Origin: Streptomyces spiroverticillatus
GTDB lineage: Bacteria > Actinomycetota > Actinomycetes > Streptomycetales > Streptomycetaceae
Direction of reading: 5' to 3'
Assembly (NCBI GenBank): GCA_014650415.1
Contig: BMUX01000034.1
Span: 1-48,937 of the forward strand
DNA: 48,937 nucleotides
Below are positions 25,496 through 33,798 of this stretch, piece by piece (position 1 is the first letter of the stretch; each line of letters starts with the position of its first letter). The notes beneath the pieces are model-generated. The model searched no databases, was not told where the DNA came from, and saw only the letters and a program-made list of their open reading frames with translations. The position numbers were made by a program, and so were the translations under genes.

Positions 25496-26467
25496 TCATG
25501 CGCCGGTGGCCCAGCCCTCGGGGTCGGTCCAGGCCTGGAGGGTGCGGCGGGACTCGAAGCGGTGGTGGGTGCCCGTGATCGGGTCGGTGAACTCCAGGGT
25601 GCGGGCCAGGAGTTGGAGGGGCTTGGTGAAGTCGTCCGGCGCCGGGTCGGTGAGGGTGGGGAAGTAGGGGTCGCCGAGGATGGGCAGGCCGAGGGCGTTC
25701 ATGTGGACGCGGAGCTGGTGGGTGCGGCCGGTGTGGGGGGTGAGGCGGTAGCGGGCCGTGTGTGCCTTGTGCTCGATGAGGTCGATGTGGCTCTCGCTGT
25801 TGGGCTCGCCCGGGGTTTCGTAGGCGGCGACGATGCCGGGGGTCTTCTCGATGCGGCTGCGGAGGGTGCGGGGGAGAGCGACGTCGGGGTTGTGCTGGGC
25901 GAGGGCCTCGTACTCCTTGTGGACGTGGCGGTCGCGGAAGAGGTTCTGGTACGCGCCCCGGGCCGCCGGGTCGACCACGAACAGGACCAGGCCCGCGGTG
26001 AGCCGGTCCAGTCGGTGCGCCGGGGAGAGGGCCGGGAGGTCCAGGTCGTGGCGCAGGCGGGCGAGCGCGGTCTGGGTGATGTGGGTGCCGCGGGGGGTGG
26101 TGGCGAGGAAGTGCGGCTTGTCGGCGACCAGGATGCGGGAGTCCTGGTGGAGGACGTCGATGGGGTAGGGGACGGGGGGTTCCGGGGGGAGGTCGCGGTG
26201 GAACCAGAGGTGGAGGCCGGGGGAGTAGGGGGCGTCCGGGGGGAGCGGGGTGCCGTCGGCGGTGACGAAGGCGCCCGTGGCGAGCATGCGGTCGAGGGTG
26301 GTGGGGGGTGCGGCGGCGAGGCGGGTGTGGAGGTAGGCGCGGACGGTGGGCGGGGCGTCGCCGTCGGCGGGCTCCACGGGCGGCAGCTTCAGGTGCACGG
26401 GGTCGATGCCGAGGCGCTGGGGGAGCGGGGAGGGGGGTGCGGTGGGGCGGCGGGGTCTGCGGGTCAT
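25496..26467 (-). CDS. RluA-family rRNA/tRNA pseudouridine synthase
   Basis: A 323-residue enzyme converting uridine to pseudouridine in RNA. The catalytic motif is HRLDRLTAG with D154 as nucleophile. VADKPHFLATTP precedes it, and THQLRVHMNALGLPILGDPYF near the C-terminus (in two parts) is the family's other signature. Residues 45-95 resemble a short S4-like N-terminal part. The open frame runs further upstream, but the Pro-rich leader has no start signals; ATG at 26467 is chosen although no good ribosome site is seen. The modified position is not predictable. Confidence 0.9.
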   Translation of the reverse strand: MTRRPRRPTAPPSPLPQRLGIDPVHLKLPPVEPADGDAPPTVRAYLHTRLAAAPPTTLDRMLATGAFVTADGTPLPPDAPYSPGLHLWFHRDLPPEPPVPYPIDVLHQDSRILVADKPHFLATTPRGTHITQTALARLRHDLDLPALSPAHRLDRLTAGLVLFVVDPAARGAYQNLFRDRHVHKEYEALAQHNPDVALPRTLRSRIEKTPGIVAAYETPGEPNSESHIDLIEHKAHTARYRLTPHTGRTHQLRVHMNALGLPILGDPYFPTLTDPAPDDFTKPLQLLARTLEFTDPITGTHHRFESRRTLQAWTDPEGWATGA

Positions 26468-26566
26468 GGTGGGGCAAGGGTATGAGGGGTGGGGGTTTGG
26501 GGCGTGGGGGTCTGGGGGCGTGAGGTCGTGTCCCCCCCCCAGCCCCGTCGGGCGGCGGGGCCGCAC

Positions 26567-27550
26567 CTAGAGCGGGCCGGTGCGCCACAGGGTGAGGGCG
26601 AGGTGGTGGAGGTCGGGCAGGTGCAGGACGCGGTCGCCGGAGCCTGGGAGGGGGACGTGGAGAGGGGCCGTCCAGCGGGGCGGGATGGCGGAGGCGCCGT
26701 AGGTGGCGCCGGCCAGGGCGCCCGTGACCGCTGCCACCGTGTCCGTGTCGCCGCCCAGGTCGATGGCCTCGGCGAGGGCGTCCTCGAAGGTGGAGGTGGC
26801 GCGCAGGGCCCAGAGGGCCGAGCCGAGGCAGGGCCACACCGCGCCGTTGAACTCCGTGGCCAGACCCGGGTGCCAGTCCGGGGCCAGGACGGTGGCCCAG
26901 CGGTCGCGGTGGTCCGGGTGGACCTCGGCGAGGGCGGCGGGGACGGCTGCGAGGAGCGTGCCGGGGGTGGGGTCCGCGGTGGTCAGGGCCGTGCGGATCA
27001 GGTCGTGGAAGACGGCCGTGCCCTCCCAGGCCGCCCGGTCCCCGTGGGTCAGGGCCGCGATGCGGCGGGCCGCGTCCATGGTCGTGGCGCGGTCCGTGCG
27101 GGCGAAGTGCACCGCCGAGGTCGCCGCACGCATCAGGGAGCCGTTGCCCGCCGCGTAGATGTTCACCTGGAAGTGGATCGCGGCGGCCAGGTCCCAGGGG
27201 TGGCCGTTGGTGAGGACGTCCTCGGTCTGGAGGCCGATGTCCTTGGGGTCCGACGCCGCCCACTTCTGGAAGCGGGCGAAGATGTCGGGGAGGATCTCCG
27301 GGAGGGGCCGGCCCGGGTGGGACAGGAGGGATTCGCCGACCAGGACGGCCATTTGCGTGTCGTCGGTGGCCTCGCCCGGGTCCCAGCCACCACCGCCGCA
27401 CATCTCCCCCGTACCGTCGCCGAAGCGCGCACGGAACGCGCCCCCGAGCTGGAACTCGAAGGGCGCGCCCAGTGCGTCGCCGACGGCCGAGCCGACGACG
27501 GTGCCTATTGCCTTGCCCGCCCCGGGAGTTGTGCGGTCCATGCTCTCCAT
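26567..27550 (-). CDS. ADP-ribosylglycohydrolase family protein
   Basis: A 327-residue all-helical hydrolase of the ARH/DraG family. The metal-binding motifs are visible: GSAVGDALGAPFEF near the N-terminus, EATDDTQMA, GNGSLMR, and close to the C-terminus DLGGDTDTVAAVTGALAGA. It likely removes ADP-ribose from proteins or nucleic acids. The start is ATG at 27550, with a second ATG three codons later (27541) and no clear ribosome site for either. It begins 23 bases after the fasciclin gene ends, so it may be read from the same transcript as the two genes upstream. A GC-rich gap of 99 bases separates it from the RluA gene. Confidence 0.9.
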   Translation of the reverse strand: MESMDRTTPGAGKAIGTVVGSAVGDALGAPFEFQLGGAFRARFGDGTGEMCGGGGWDPGEATDDTQMAVLVGESLLSHPGRPLPEILPDIFARFQKWAASDPKDIGLQTEDVLTNGHPWDLAAAIHFQVNIYAAGNGSLMRAATSAVHFARTDRATTMDAARRIAALTHGDRAAWEGTAVFHDLIRTALTTADPTPGTLLAAVPAALAEVHPDHRDRWATVLAPDWHPGLATEFNGAVWPCLGSALWALRATSTFEDALAEAIDLGGDTDTVAAVTGALAGATYGASAIPPRWTAPLHVPLPGSGDRVLHLPDLHHLALTLWRTGPL

Positions 27551-27573
27551 GGGGCGAGCGTACGGGCGGTCGG

Positions 27574-28236
27574 TCAGGACTTCGGCATCAGGACCGTGTC
27601 GACGATGTAGACCGTCGCGTTGGCGGTGGGTACGTTGCCGCAGACCACCGACGAGGCGTTGTTGACCTTGTAGGACTCGCCGGAGCCCGCCGTGGTCAGG
27701 GTGGACTTCTGGAGGGTCGGGTAGGTGCCCGCCTCCAGCTGCTTCGGGGTCAGCTTCTCGCCGACCACGTGGTAGGTGAGGATGCTGGTCAGCTTGGCCT
27801 TGTCGGCGAGGACCGCGTCGAGGTCGGCCTTGGGCAGCTTGGCGAAGGCGTCGTTGGTGGGCGCGAACACGGTGATGTTCTGGGCGTTGTTGAGGGTGTC
27901 GACCAGGCCCGCCTTCTTCACGGCGGTGACCAGGGTGGACAGGGCCGGGTTGTGCGAGGCGGCGGTGGCGACCGGGTCCTTGGCCATGCCGTCGAAGCTG
28001 CCCGCCCCCTCCTTCGGCACACCGGCGCACGCCGGGCCGAACGGGCCGTTCATCGGGGTCATGTCGGCCGGGGTGGAGCCCATGCTGGCCTCCTTGGTGG
28101 GGGTCGACTTGGAGCCCGCGGTGTCCGAGGACTTGCCGCCGTCCGAGCAGCCGGTCAGGGCGAGCGGGAGGAGCGCGGCGGCCGACACGGCGAGGGCGGC
28201 GCGGCGGGCGAAGGTGGTGGTGATGGTGGTGCTCAT
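27574..28236 (-). CDS. Fasciclin-domain lipoprotein
   Basis: A 220-residue surface lipoprotein. Its signal peptide (FARRAALAVSAAALLPLALTGC) ends in the lipobox LTGC. After a Ser/Thr/Gly linker comes one FAS1 domain (about 85-220) with the H1 motif NITVFAPTNDAFAKLP and the H2-region YHVVGEKLTP. The architecture matches mycobacterial MPT83, whose gene is under SigK control. The start is ATG at 28236 with AAGGAGAACGTC upstream. It lies 84 bases after the molybdopterin oxidoreductase gene, probably in one operon, and the sigma/anti-sigma pair lies about 11 kb away. Role: surface adhesion or redox-linked envelope function, not proven. Confidence 0.92.
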   Translation of the reverse strand: MSTTITTTFARRAALAVSAAALLPLALTGCSDGGKSSDTAGSKSTPTKEASMGSTPADMTPMNGPFGPACAGVPKEGAGSFDGMAKDPVATAASHNPALSTLVTAVKKAGLVDTLNNAQNITVFAPTNDAFAKLPKADLDAVLADKAKLTSILTYHVVGEKLTPKQLEAGTYPTLQKSTLTTAGSGESYKVNNASSVVCGNVPTANATVYIVDTVLMPKS

Positions 28237-28320
28237 GACGTTCTCCTTGGATGGTGCGTGTGTCGGGGGTGTGGGTTGTGGTCTGTGGGTGGGGAGTGGT
28301 GGCTCCCGGGAGGGGTGGGG

Positions 28321-30282
28321 TCAGGTCACGGAGACCACCACCGAGTGCAGGCCCGTCGCGCCGTCGGGTACGGTCCCGACCCGGCGCTCCGTCTGGGTGT
28401 CGCCCTCGCGGTCCGTCGCGCGGACTTCGAGGGAGTGGCTTCCGGGGGTCGCCTGCCAGGGCCGGCTCCACTGGCGCCAGGTGTCGCGGCCGTTCTCGGC
28501 GGCGAGCGAGGCGTCCTGCCAGGGGCCGCCGTCGACCCGTACCTCGACCCGGGCGATGCCGCGGTGCTGCGCCCACGCCACTCCGGCGACCATGACCCGG
28601 CCCGCCTTCGGCGAGGCGAACGGGCGCGGGGTGTCGATCCGCGACTGCGTCTTGATCGGCGCCTCGCGGGCCCAGTCACGCCGCACCCAGTACGCGTCGA
28701 ACGCGTCGAAGGTGGTCAGCTCCAGGTCCCGGAGCCATTTGCAGGCCGAGACGTAGCCGTACAGGCCGGGCACCAGCATCCGTACCGGGAAGCCGTGGTC
28801 GAAGGGGAGCGGCTCGCCGTTCATGCCGACGGCGAGGAGGGCGTCGCGGCCGTCCATCACCGTCTCGACGGGGGAGCCGAGCGTCATGCCGTCGACGGAG
28901 CGGGCGACGAGCTGGTCGGCGGGGCCGCCCTCGGACGGCGGCCGTGCGCCCGCCTCGCGCAGCAGGTCGGCCAGGCGGACGCCCAGCCAGCGGGCGTTGC
29001 CGACGTACGGGCCGCCGACCTGGTTGGAGACGCAGGTCAGGGTGATGTCGCGCTCGACCAGGGGGCGGCGCAGAAGGTCTTCGTAGGTGTACGTCACGGG
29101 CTTGCGGATGCCGAGGCCGTGCAGGGTGAGGCGCCAGCGGGCGGGGTCGGGGCGGGGCACCACCAGGGCGGTGTCGACGCGGTAGAAGTCGCGGTTGGGG
29201 GTGGTCAGGGGGGCCAGGCCCGGCACGCGGAGCTCGGCTCCGGCGGGGACGGGGCGGGCCGGGTCGGCGGGGGCGGGCAGGGTGATGCGGCTGCGGGCCG
29301 CGGCGGCATCTGCCTGACGGCCGGAGTTGAGGCTGCGGCCGAGGAGGCCCGCGCCGGCGGAGAGGGCGACGGTGGTGGTGGCGGTGAGGACGAAGACGCG
29401 GCGGGGGAAGGGGTGGGGGGTGGTGGATGTGGGGTCGTCCATGTCTGCGGTGGTGGACGTAGCGCCGTCCACCTCTGCGGTGGTGGAGGGACGCCCCTCG
29501 TCGTCGGCGGGAGCCGAGGCCTCGCCGCCATCGAGGGCGGAGCCGTCGCCCGCTTGCGGAGCGGCCGGGCCGCCGACGTGGTCCGAAGGGACCCTCGGGG
29601 TCCCGTGCGGGTGCATGGTGCGGGGCTGGGGGGCCTCACCGGGGGCGGGGGCGGAGCCCGCAGTTGCCCGCCCCCGCTCCTGGGCGGCGGCCGGGAGGCC
29701 TTCCTCCGACGGGCTCCCGGCCGCCTGGGGGCGGGACGGGAGCGGGGAGCCCACGTTCCCCGCGCCCGGCCCCGCCCCGGGCGCCGCGCTCGTCTCCTCA
29801 GCCGCGGGAGACGGGCGCGTGCCCTGCTGGGGGGTGGGTCCCCGTCCGGTGACCCGTGATGAGGTGAGCAGGAGCAGCACCCCCGCGCCCGCGATCCCGC
29901 CCAGCAGAGACGGCAGCGCGTCCGGCGGGCCGCTCTCCGGGCGGGACAGCGCCGCCCACGCGCCGAGCGCCCCGAAGGCGAAGGTCAGGAGTGCGGCGGT
30001 GCGGCGGTGGCGGGCCGACAGGAGGCCCACGGCCACGGCGAACAGGGTCAGAAGCAGCAGGATGCCCAGCTGGAGGACCAGCTTGTCGGCGGTGCCGAAG
30101 GTGCGGACCGCGAAGTCCTTCACCGGGGCCGGGGTGCGGTCCACGACCGCCCCGCCGACCGCCGTCACGGGCCCGGCCTCGGGCCGTACCGCCGCGGCCG
30201 CCAATTCCGCGGCGCACAGTGACGCGAAGGCGGCGACCAGGCCGCCGGCCGCGTTTGCGATGGTGCGTGCTTTTCCGCTCAC
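28321..30282 (-). CDS. Membrane-anchored molybdopterin oxidoreductase (sulfite oxidase/YedY-like)
   Basis: A 653-residue protein. Three hydrophobic segments (about 8-28, 66-86 and 95-140) anchor the N-terminus. A roughly 130-residue Ala/Pro/Gly/Ser-rich linker follows, then a further hydrophobic stretch after PRRVFVLTATTTVALSAGAG, and then the catalytic domain of the sulfite oxidase fold. Its probable molybdenum-ligand cysteine is in LTCVSNQVGG, and YGYVSACKWLRDLEL plus the WAREAPIKTQSRI segment continue the fold. A C-terminal dimerisation domain, about 550-653, ends the protein. It probably reduces or oxidises an extracytoplasmic substrate. The start is GTG at 30282, because the predicted promoter ends near 30290 and an ATG at 30336 would lie upstream of the transcription start. 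Confidence 0.88.
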   Translation of the reverse strand: MSGKARTIANAAGGLVAAFASLCAAELAAAAVRPEAGPVTAVGGAVVDRTPAPVKDFAVRTFGTADKLVLQLGILLLLTLFAVAVGLLSARHRRTAALLTFAFGALGAWAALSRPESGPPDALPSLLGGIAGAGVLLLLTSSRVTGRGPTPQQGTRPSPAAEETSAAPGAGPGAGNVGSPLPSRPQAAGSPSEEGLPAAAQERGRATAGSAPAPGEAPQPRTMHPHGTPRVPSDHVGGPAAPQAGDGSALDGGEASAPADDEGRPSTTAEVDGATSTTADMDDPTSTTPHPFPRRVFVLTATTTVALSAGAGLLGRSLNSGRQADAAAARSRITLPAPADPARPVPAGAELRVPGLAPLTTPNRDFYRVDTALVVPRPDPARWRLTLHGLGIRKPVTYTYEDLLRRPLVERDITLTCVSNQVGGPYVGNARWLGVRLADLLREAGARPPSEGGPADQLVARSVDGMTLGSPVETVMDGRDALLAVGMNGEPLPFDHGFPVRMLVPGLYGYVSACKWLRDLELTTFDAFDAYWVRRDWAREAPIKTQSRIDTPRPFASPKAGRVMVAGVAWAQHRGIARVEVRVDGGPWQDASLAAENGRDTWRQWSRPWQATPGSHSLEVRATDREGDTQTERRVGTVPDGATGLHSVVVSVT

Positions 30283-30289
30283 GCAAGAG

Positions 30290-30318
30290 GTTCGGGGCAC
30301 AGGGGGCGGCCGGATTGG
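30290..30318 (-). promoter_or_regulatory. Predicted ECF-sigma promoter of the molybdopterin/fasciclin operon
   Basis: On the minus strand CCAATCC (30318-30312) is followed by a 16-base spacer and CCGAAC (30295-30290). The expected start of transcription is about 30283, at the GTG start. The same two elements occur upstream of the sigma gene. The -35 forms the left half of an 11-bp inverted repeat shared with the divergent promoter. Confidence 0.7.
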
Positions 30319-30352
30319 TCGAAAGGTTCGGTTCATTCTTTCGGGGCACCGA

Positions 30353-30380
30353 CCAATCCGCCGGGCGGTCGGCTCCGAAG
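30353..30380 (+). promoter_or_regulatory. Predicted ECF-sigma promoter of the amine oxidase/CFA operon
   Basis: CCAATCC (30353-30359) is followed by a 15-base spacer and CCGAAG (30375-30380). Transcription would start near 30387, leaving a leader of about 27 bases that includes the ribosome site AGGAGGA at 30403-30409. Back-to-back with the promoter of the molybdopterin gene: 30311-30321 and 30350-30360 are exact inverted copies. Confidence 0.72.
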
Positions 30381-30413
30381 AAGGGGTGCGAGCCGTAGAC
30401 AGCAGGAGGATTT

Positions 30414-31724
30414 ATGTCAGGCACCGGGGCGGGACAGCAGGACGCACAGCACGAGGAAGACGCGGGCCGGACGCGTACCGCCGTGATCGGCGGCGGCGTC
30501 GCCGGGCTCACGGCCGCGCACGTCCTCTCCCGCGCGCACCACGTCACCCTGTACGACGCCGAGCCCCGCCTCGGCGGGCACGCGCACACCCACGACGTGC
30601 CGTCCGCCGACGGGCGGATCCACCGGGTCGATTCCGGGTTCATCGTCCACAACAGGCGTACGTATCCGCATCTGTTGAGGCTCTTCGGGGAACTCGGAGT
30701 GGCGACCCAGGAGTCCGAGATGAGCATGTCCGTACGGTGCGAGGGGTGCGGCCTGGAGTATGCGGGGGCGCGCGGTCCGGGGGGCCTGTTCGCCCAGCCG
30801 CGCAATGCCGCACGCCCCGCCTATCTGCGGATGCTCGCCGAGGTTCCGCTCTTTCACCGCAGGGCACGGCAGTTGATGGCGGCCGAAGGGCACATAGGCA
30901 TGACGCTGGGCGAGTTCGTGCAGCGGGGGCGTTTCTCGGCCTACTTCGTCGCGCACTTCCTCACCCCGCTCGTCTCCGCCGTCTGGTCCTGCGACCCGGC
31001 GACCTCCCTGCGCTACCCGGCCCGGTACCTGTTCCGCTTCCTCGCCCACCACGGGATGCTGTCCGTCGGCGGTTCGCCCGCCTGGCGGACCGTCGTCGGC
31101 GGGTCGCGGGAGTACGTCGAGCGGGCCGCCAAGCAGCTCCACGCCGTGCACACCGCCACCCCCGTGCGGTCCCTGCGCCGGCACGCCGACGGCGTCGAGA
31201 TCACCGGCGAGGACGGCACCACCCTCCCGTACGACCGGGTCGTCGTCGCCGTCCACCCCGACCAGGCGCTGCGGCTCCTCGCCGACGCGAGCGAGGCCGA
31301 GCGGCGGGTGCTGGGCGCCTTCCGCTACTCCCGCAACCCGACCCTGCTGCACACCGACACCCGCGTCCTGCCGCGCAGCCCCCGCGCCCGCGCCTCCTGG
31401 AACTACCTGATGCCCTCGTGCAGTTCGGGCTCCGAACGGGTCCGCGTCAGCTACGACATGAACCGCCTCCAGCGCCTCGATTCCCCCGAGCGGTACGTCG
31501 TCACGCTCGGCGGCGAGGACATCGTCGACCAAGAGCGGGTCGTGGCCCGCATGGTCTACGAACACCCCGTCTACACGCCCGAGTCCGTCGCCGCCCAGGC
31601 CGGACTGCCCGCCCTGAACACCTCCGTCACCGCCTACGCCGGGGCCTACCACGGCTGGGGCTTCCACGAGGACGGCTGCCGCTCCGGCGTCGAGGCGGCC
31701 GCCGCGCTGGGGGTGGACTGGTGA
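30414..31724 (+). CDS. FAD-dependent amine oxidase/desaturase-like flavoprotein
   Basis: A 436-residue flavoprotein of the NAD(P)/FAD amine-oxidase fold. The dinucleotide-binding motif is VIGGGVAGLTAAHVLS (about 23-38) followed by LYDAEPRLGGHAHT. The C-terminal FAD contact is in YAGAYHGWGFHEDG. It corresponds in family and position to Rv0449c of the mycobacterial SigK operon and to flavoproteins found beside furan-fatty-acid genes. It probably oxidises or dehydrogenates a lipid acyl chain; this is inference. The start is ATG at 30414 with AGGAGGA five bases upstream. Its stop overlaps the next start (GTGA). Confidence 0.9.
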   Translation: MSGTGAGQQDAQHEEDAGRTRTAVIGGGVAGLTAAHVLSRAHHVTLYDAEPRLGGHAHTHDVPSADGRIHRVDSGFIVHNRRTYPHLLRLFGELGVATQESEMSMSVRCEGCGLEYAGARGPGGLFAQPRNAARPAYLRMLAEVPLFHRRARQLMAAEGHIGMTLGEFVQRGRFSAYFVAHFLTPLVSAVWSCDPATSLRYPARYLFRFLAHHGMLSVGGSPAWRTVVGGSREYVERAAKQLHAVHTATPVRSLRRHADGVEITGEDGTTLPYDRVVVAVHPDQALRLLADASEAERRVLGAFRYSRNPTLLHTDTRVLPRSPRARASWNYLMPSCSSGSERVRVSYDMNRLQRLDSPERYVVTLGGEDIVDQERVVARMVYEHPVYTPESVAAQAGLPALNTSVTAYAGAYHGWGFHEDGCRSGVEAAAALGVDW

Positions 31725-32494
31725 TACGTACCGCAGCCGAAGCCCGCACCCGGCGTACCGGAACGACCCCCGCCCTCTACCTGTGCACCGTCGCCCACGC
31801 CCGCACCGCACCCCTGCGCCACACCGTCCGCCACCGGACGTACCTGTGGTACGTCGACGTGGACGCGACCCCCGAACTCCCGCGCGCCATGCGGCCGTTG
31901 GCCCGCTTCGACGCACGTGACCACTTCGGCGGCACCGCGCCCACCGTCCGCGCCGGCCTGGAGGCCTTCCTCGCCGCGCGCGGCATCGATCTGGAGGGCG
32001 GGCGGGTCACGATGCTCGCGCACGCCCGCGTCCTCGGGTACGTCTTCAACCCGCTCACCCTGTACTGGTGCCACGGCCCCGACGGCACCTTGCGCTGCGT
32101 GGTCGCCGAGGTCCACAACACGTACGGCGAACGCCACTGCTACCTGTTGCAGACCGGCCCGGATGACGGTCAACTTACCGGCGTGGACAAGGAGTTCTAC
32201 GTCTCGCCGTTCTTCCCCGTCGACGGCCGCTACCGGATGCGGCTGCCCGAGCCCGGGGAACGGCTCCAGGTGAGCGTCCAGTTGGAGCGCGACGGCGGCC
32301 GTCCCTTCACCGCCACCGTGACCGGCGTCCGCAGGGCCGCCACGCCACGTGCGCTGCTGCGTACGGCAGTCCGGCACCCCCTGTCCACACTCGCGGTGTC
32401 CGCCGCGATCCGAGTGCACGGCATCCGGCTGTTCCTGCGCGGGCTGCCGGTGCGGCCCCGTCCCCGTCATCAACCCCAGGAGGGTGTCGAATGA
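31721..32494 (+). CDS. DUF1365 family protein
   Basis: A 257-residue protein of the DUF1365 family. Characteristic segments are LYLCTVAHARTAPLRHTVRHRTY (in two parts), GGRVTMLAHARVLGYVFNPL, then YWCHGPDG and AEVHNTYGERHCYLL, and KEFYVSPFFPVDGRYRM. The N-terminus has no signal peptide. This family is almost always linked to an FAD amine oxidase, a CFA-like methyltransferase and DUF1295, as here (Rv0448c equivalent). The biochemical role is unsettled; it probably works on modified fatty acids. The start is GTG at 31721, overlapping the upstream stop by four bases, and its end overlaps the next start. Confidence 0.9.
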   Translation: MIRTAAEARTRRTGTTPALYLCTVAHARTAPLRHTVRHRTYLWYVDVDATPELPRAMRPLARFDARDHFGGTAPTVRAGLEAFLAARGIDLEGGRVTMLAHARVLGYVFNPLTLYWCHGPDGTLRCVVAEVHNTYGERHCYLLQTGPDDGQLTGVDKEFYVSPFFPVDGRYRMRLPEPGERLQVSVQLERDGGRPFTATVTGVRRAATPRALLRTAVRHPLSTLAVSAAIRVHGIRLFLRGLPVRPRPRHQPQEGVE

Positions 32495-33798
32495 GCGTGT
32501 CTGTGTCCCCGTCATCCCCGTCGTCCCCGTTGTCGCACCCCGCCGGGGCCGCCGCACTCCCTACGGTGGCCGTCCCCGTGGACGCCGAGCGCTGGCCCGA
32601 CGTGGCCCGGCTGCCCAAGGCGTCCGCCGCCCGTACCGCCGTCGCCCGGGGCATCGTGCGGCACGCGCTGGCCGGGCTGCCGCTGACGGTGAAGTTCCGG
32701 GGCGGAAGGCCGCTGGGCACCGGCGGGCCCGTCATGCGGGTGTACGACCCGGCCGCCCTGTACCGGCGCATCGGCGCGGGCGGCCTGATCGGCTTCGGCG
32801 AGTCGTACATGGCGGGGGAGTGGACGGCGGAGGACCTGGTCGGCGTCCTCACCGTGCTCGCCGACAACGCTGCCACCCTGGTGCCGCCCGCCCTCCAACG
32901 GCTGCGCGGCGTCTGGGCGTTGAAGCAGCCGCACACCCGCCGCAACACCGTCGAGAACACCCGCGACAACATCAGCCACCACTACGACCTGTCCAACGAC
33001 CTCTTCTCCCTCTTCCTCGACGACACCCTCACCTACTCCTCCGCCGTCTTCCGCGGCTTCCCCGCCACCCACGAACTGCTGCCCGCGGCCCAGCACCGCA
33101 AGATCGACCGACTCCTCGACCTCGCCGAGGTGAAGGAAGGCAGCGAGGTGCTCGAAATCGGCACCGGATGGGGCGAGCTGGCGATCCGGGCCGCCGCGCG
33201 CGGCGCCCGCGTCACCACCGTCACGCTCTCCGTCGAGCAGCGCGAGCTGGCGATGCGGCGCATCGCGGACGCCGGGTACGCCGACCGGGTCACCGTCCTG
33301 CTGCGCGACTACCGCAAGGTCGAGGGCACCTACGACGCCGTCGTCAGCGTCGAGATGATCGAGGCCGTCGGCGAGGAGTTCTGGCCCGCCTACTTCGCCA
33401 CCCTGGAGCAACGCCTCGCCCCCGGCGGGAAGATCGCGCTCCAGGCGATCACCATGCCCGACGACCGGCTGCGGGCCAGCAGCACGACGTACACCTGGAT
33501 CCAGAAGTACGTCTTCCCCGGCGGCCTCATCCCCTCGGTGGAGGCCGTCGAACGCACCACCGCCGCGCACACCGGGCTCAAGGTCACCCGCAACGACGGC
33601 TTCGGGGTGCACTACGCGGAGACGCTGCGGCTGTGGCGGGCCCGCTTCGAGGCCCGCGCGGACGAGGTGGAGGACCTCGGCTTCGACGCCACGTTCCGCC
33701 GCATGTGGTCCTTCTACCTCGCCTACTCGGAGGCCGGATTCCGGTCCGGCTATTTGGACGTACGGCAGTTGCAGCTCACCAGGAAGGACACCCGATGA
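32491..33798 (+). CDS. CFA-synthase family methyltransferase 1 (UfaA1-like)
   Basis: A 435-residue SAM-dependent methyltransferase acting on unsaturated phospholipid acyl chains. The N-terminal lipid-binding domain is about 1-150, followed by DNISHHYDLSNDLF and motif I, VLEIGTGWGEL (220-230). In place of the YSC-xYW segment of cyclopropane synthases it has TYSSAVF (about 181-187), and the later EHVG segment reads EMIEAVGEEFW. These differences separate it from the second copy and match the UfaA1-type position in SigK operons. The product could be a 10-methyl, methylene or furan precursor rather than a cyclopropane. Its start overlaps the DUF1365 stop by four bases. Confidence 0.9.
   Translation: MSVSVSPSSPSSPLSHPAGAAALPTVAVPVDAERWPDVARLPKASAARTAVARGIVRHALAGLPLTVKFRGGRPLGTGGPVMRVYDPAALYRRIGAGGLIGFGESYMAGEWTAEDLVGVLTVLADNAATLVPPALQRLRGVWALKQPHTRRNTVENTRDNISHHYDLSNDLFSLFLDDTLTYSSAVFRGFPATHELLPAAQHRKIDRLLDLAEVKEGSEVLEIGTGWGELAIRAAARGARVTTVTLSVEQRELAMRRIADAGYADRVTVLLRDYRKVEGTYDAVVSVEMIEAVGEEFWPAYFATLEQRLAPGGKIALQAITMPDDRLRASSTTYTWIQKYVFPGGLIPSVEAVERTTAAHTGLKVTRNDGFGVHYAETLRLWRARFEARADEVEDLGFDATFRRMWSFYLAYSEAGFRSGYLDVRQLQLTRKDTR

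Noticed and set aside
22629..27401. A 1590-codon open frame on the minus strand opposite the helicase and pseudouridine synthase genes
   Set aside because: It is rich in Pro, Arg and Gly, has no recognisable domain and overlaps well-supported genes; it is a GC-bias shadow.
28237..28320. CCATCC on the minus strand about ten bases before the fasciclin start, resembling a SigK -35 element
   Set aside because: A -10 at 15-17 bases would fall inside the coding sequence and no CCGAA is present; the gene is more likely read from the promoter at 30290-30318.
30336..30336. ATG at 30336 as the start of the molybdopterin oxidoreductase
   Set aside because: It is upstream of the predicted promoter elements (30318-30290) and would add 18 Arg/Pro-rich residues without a ribosome site.
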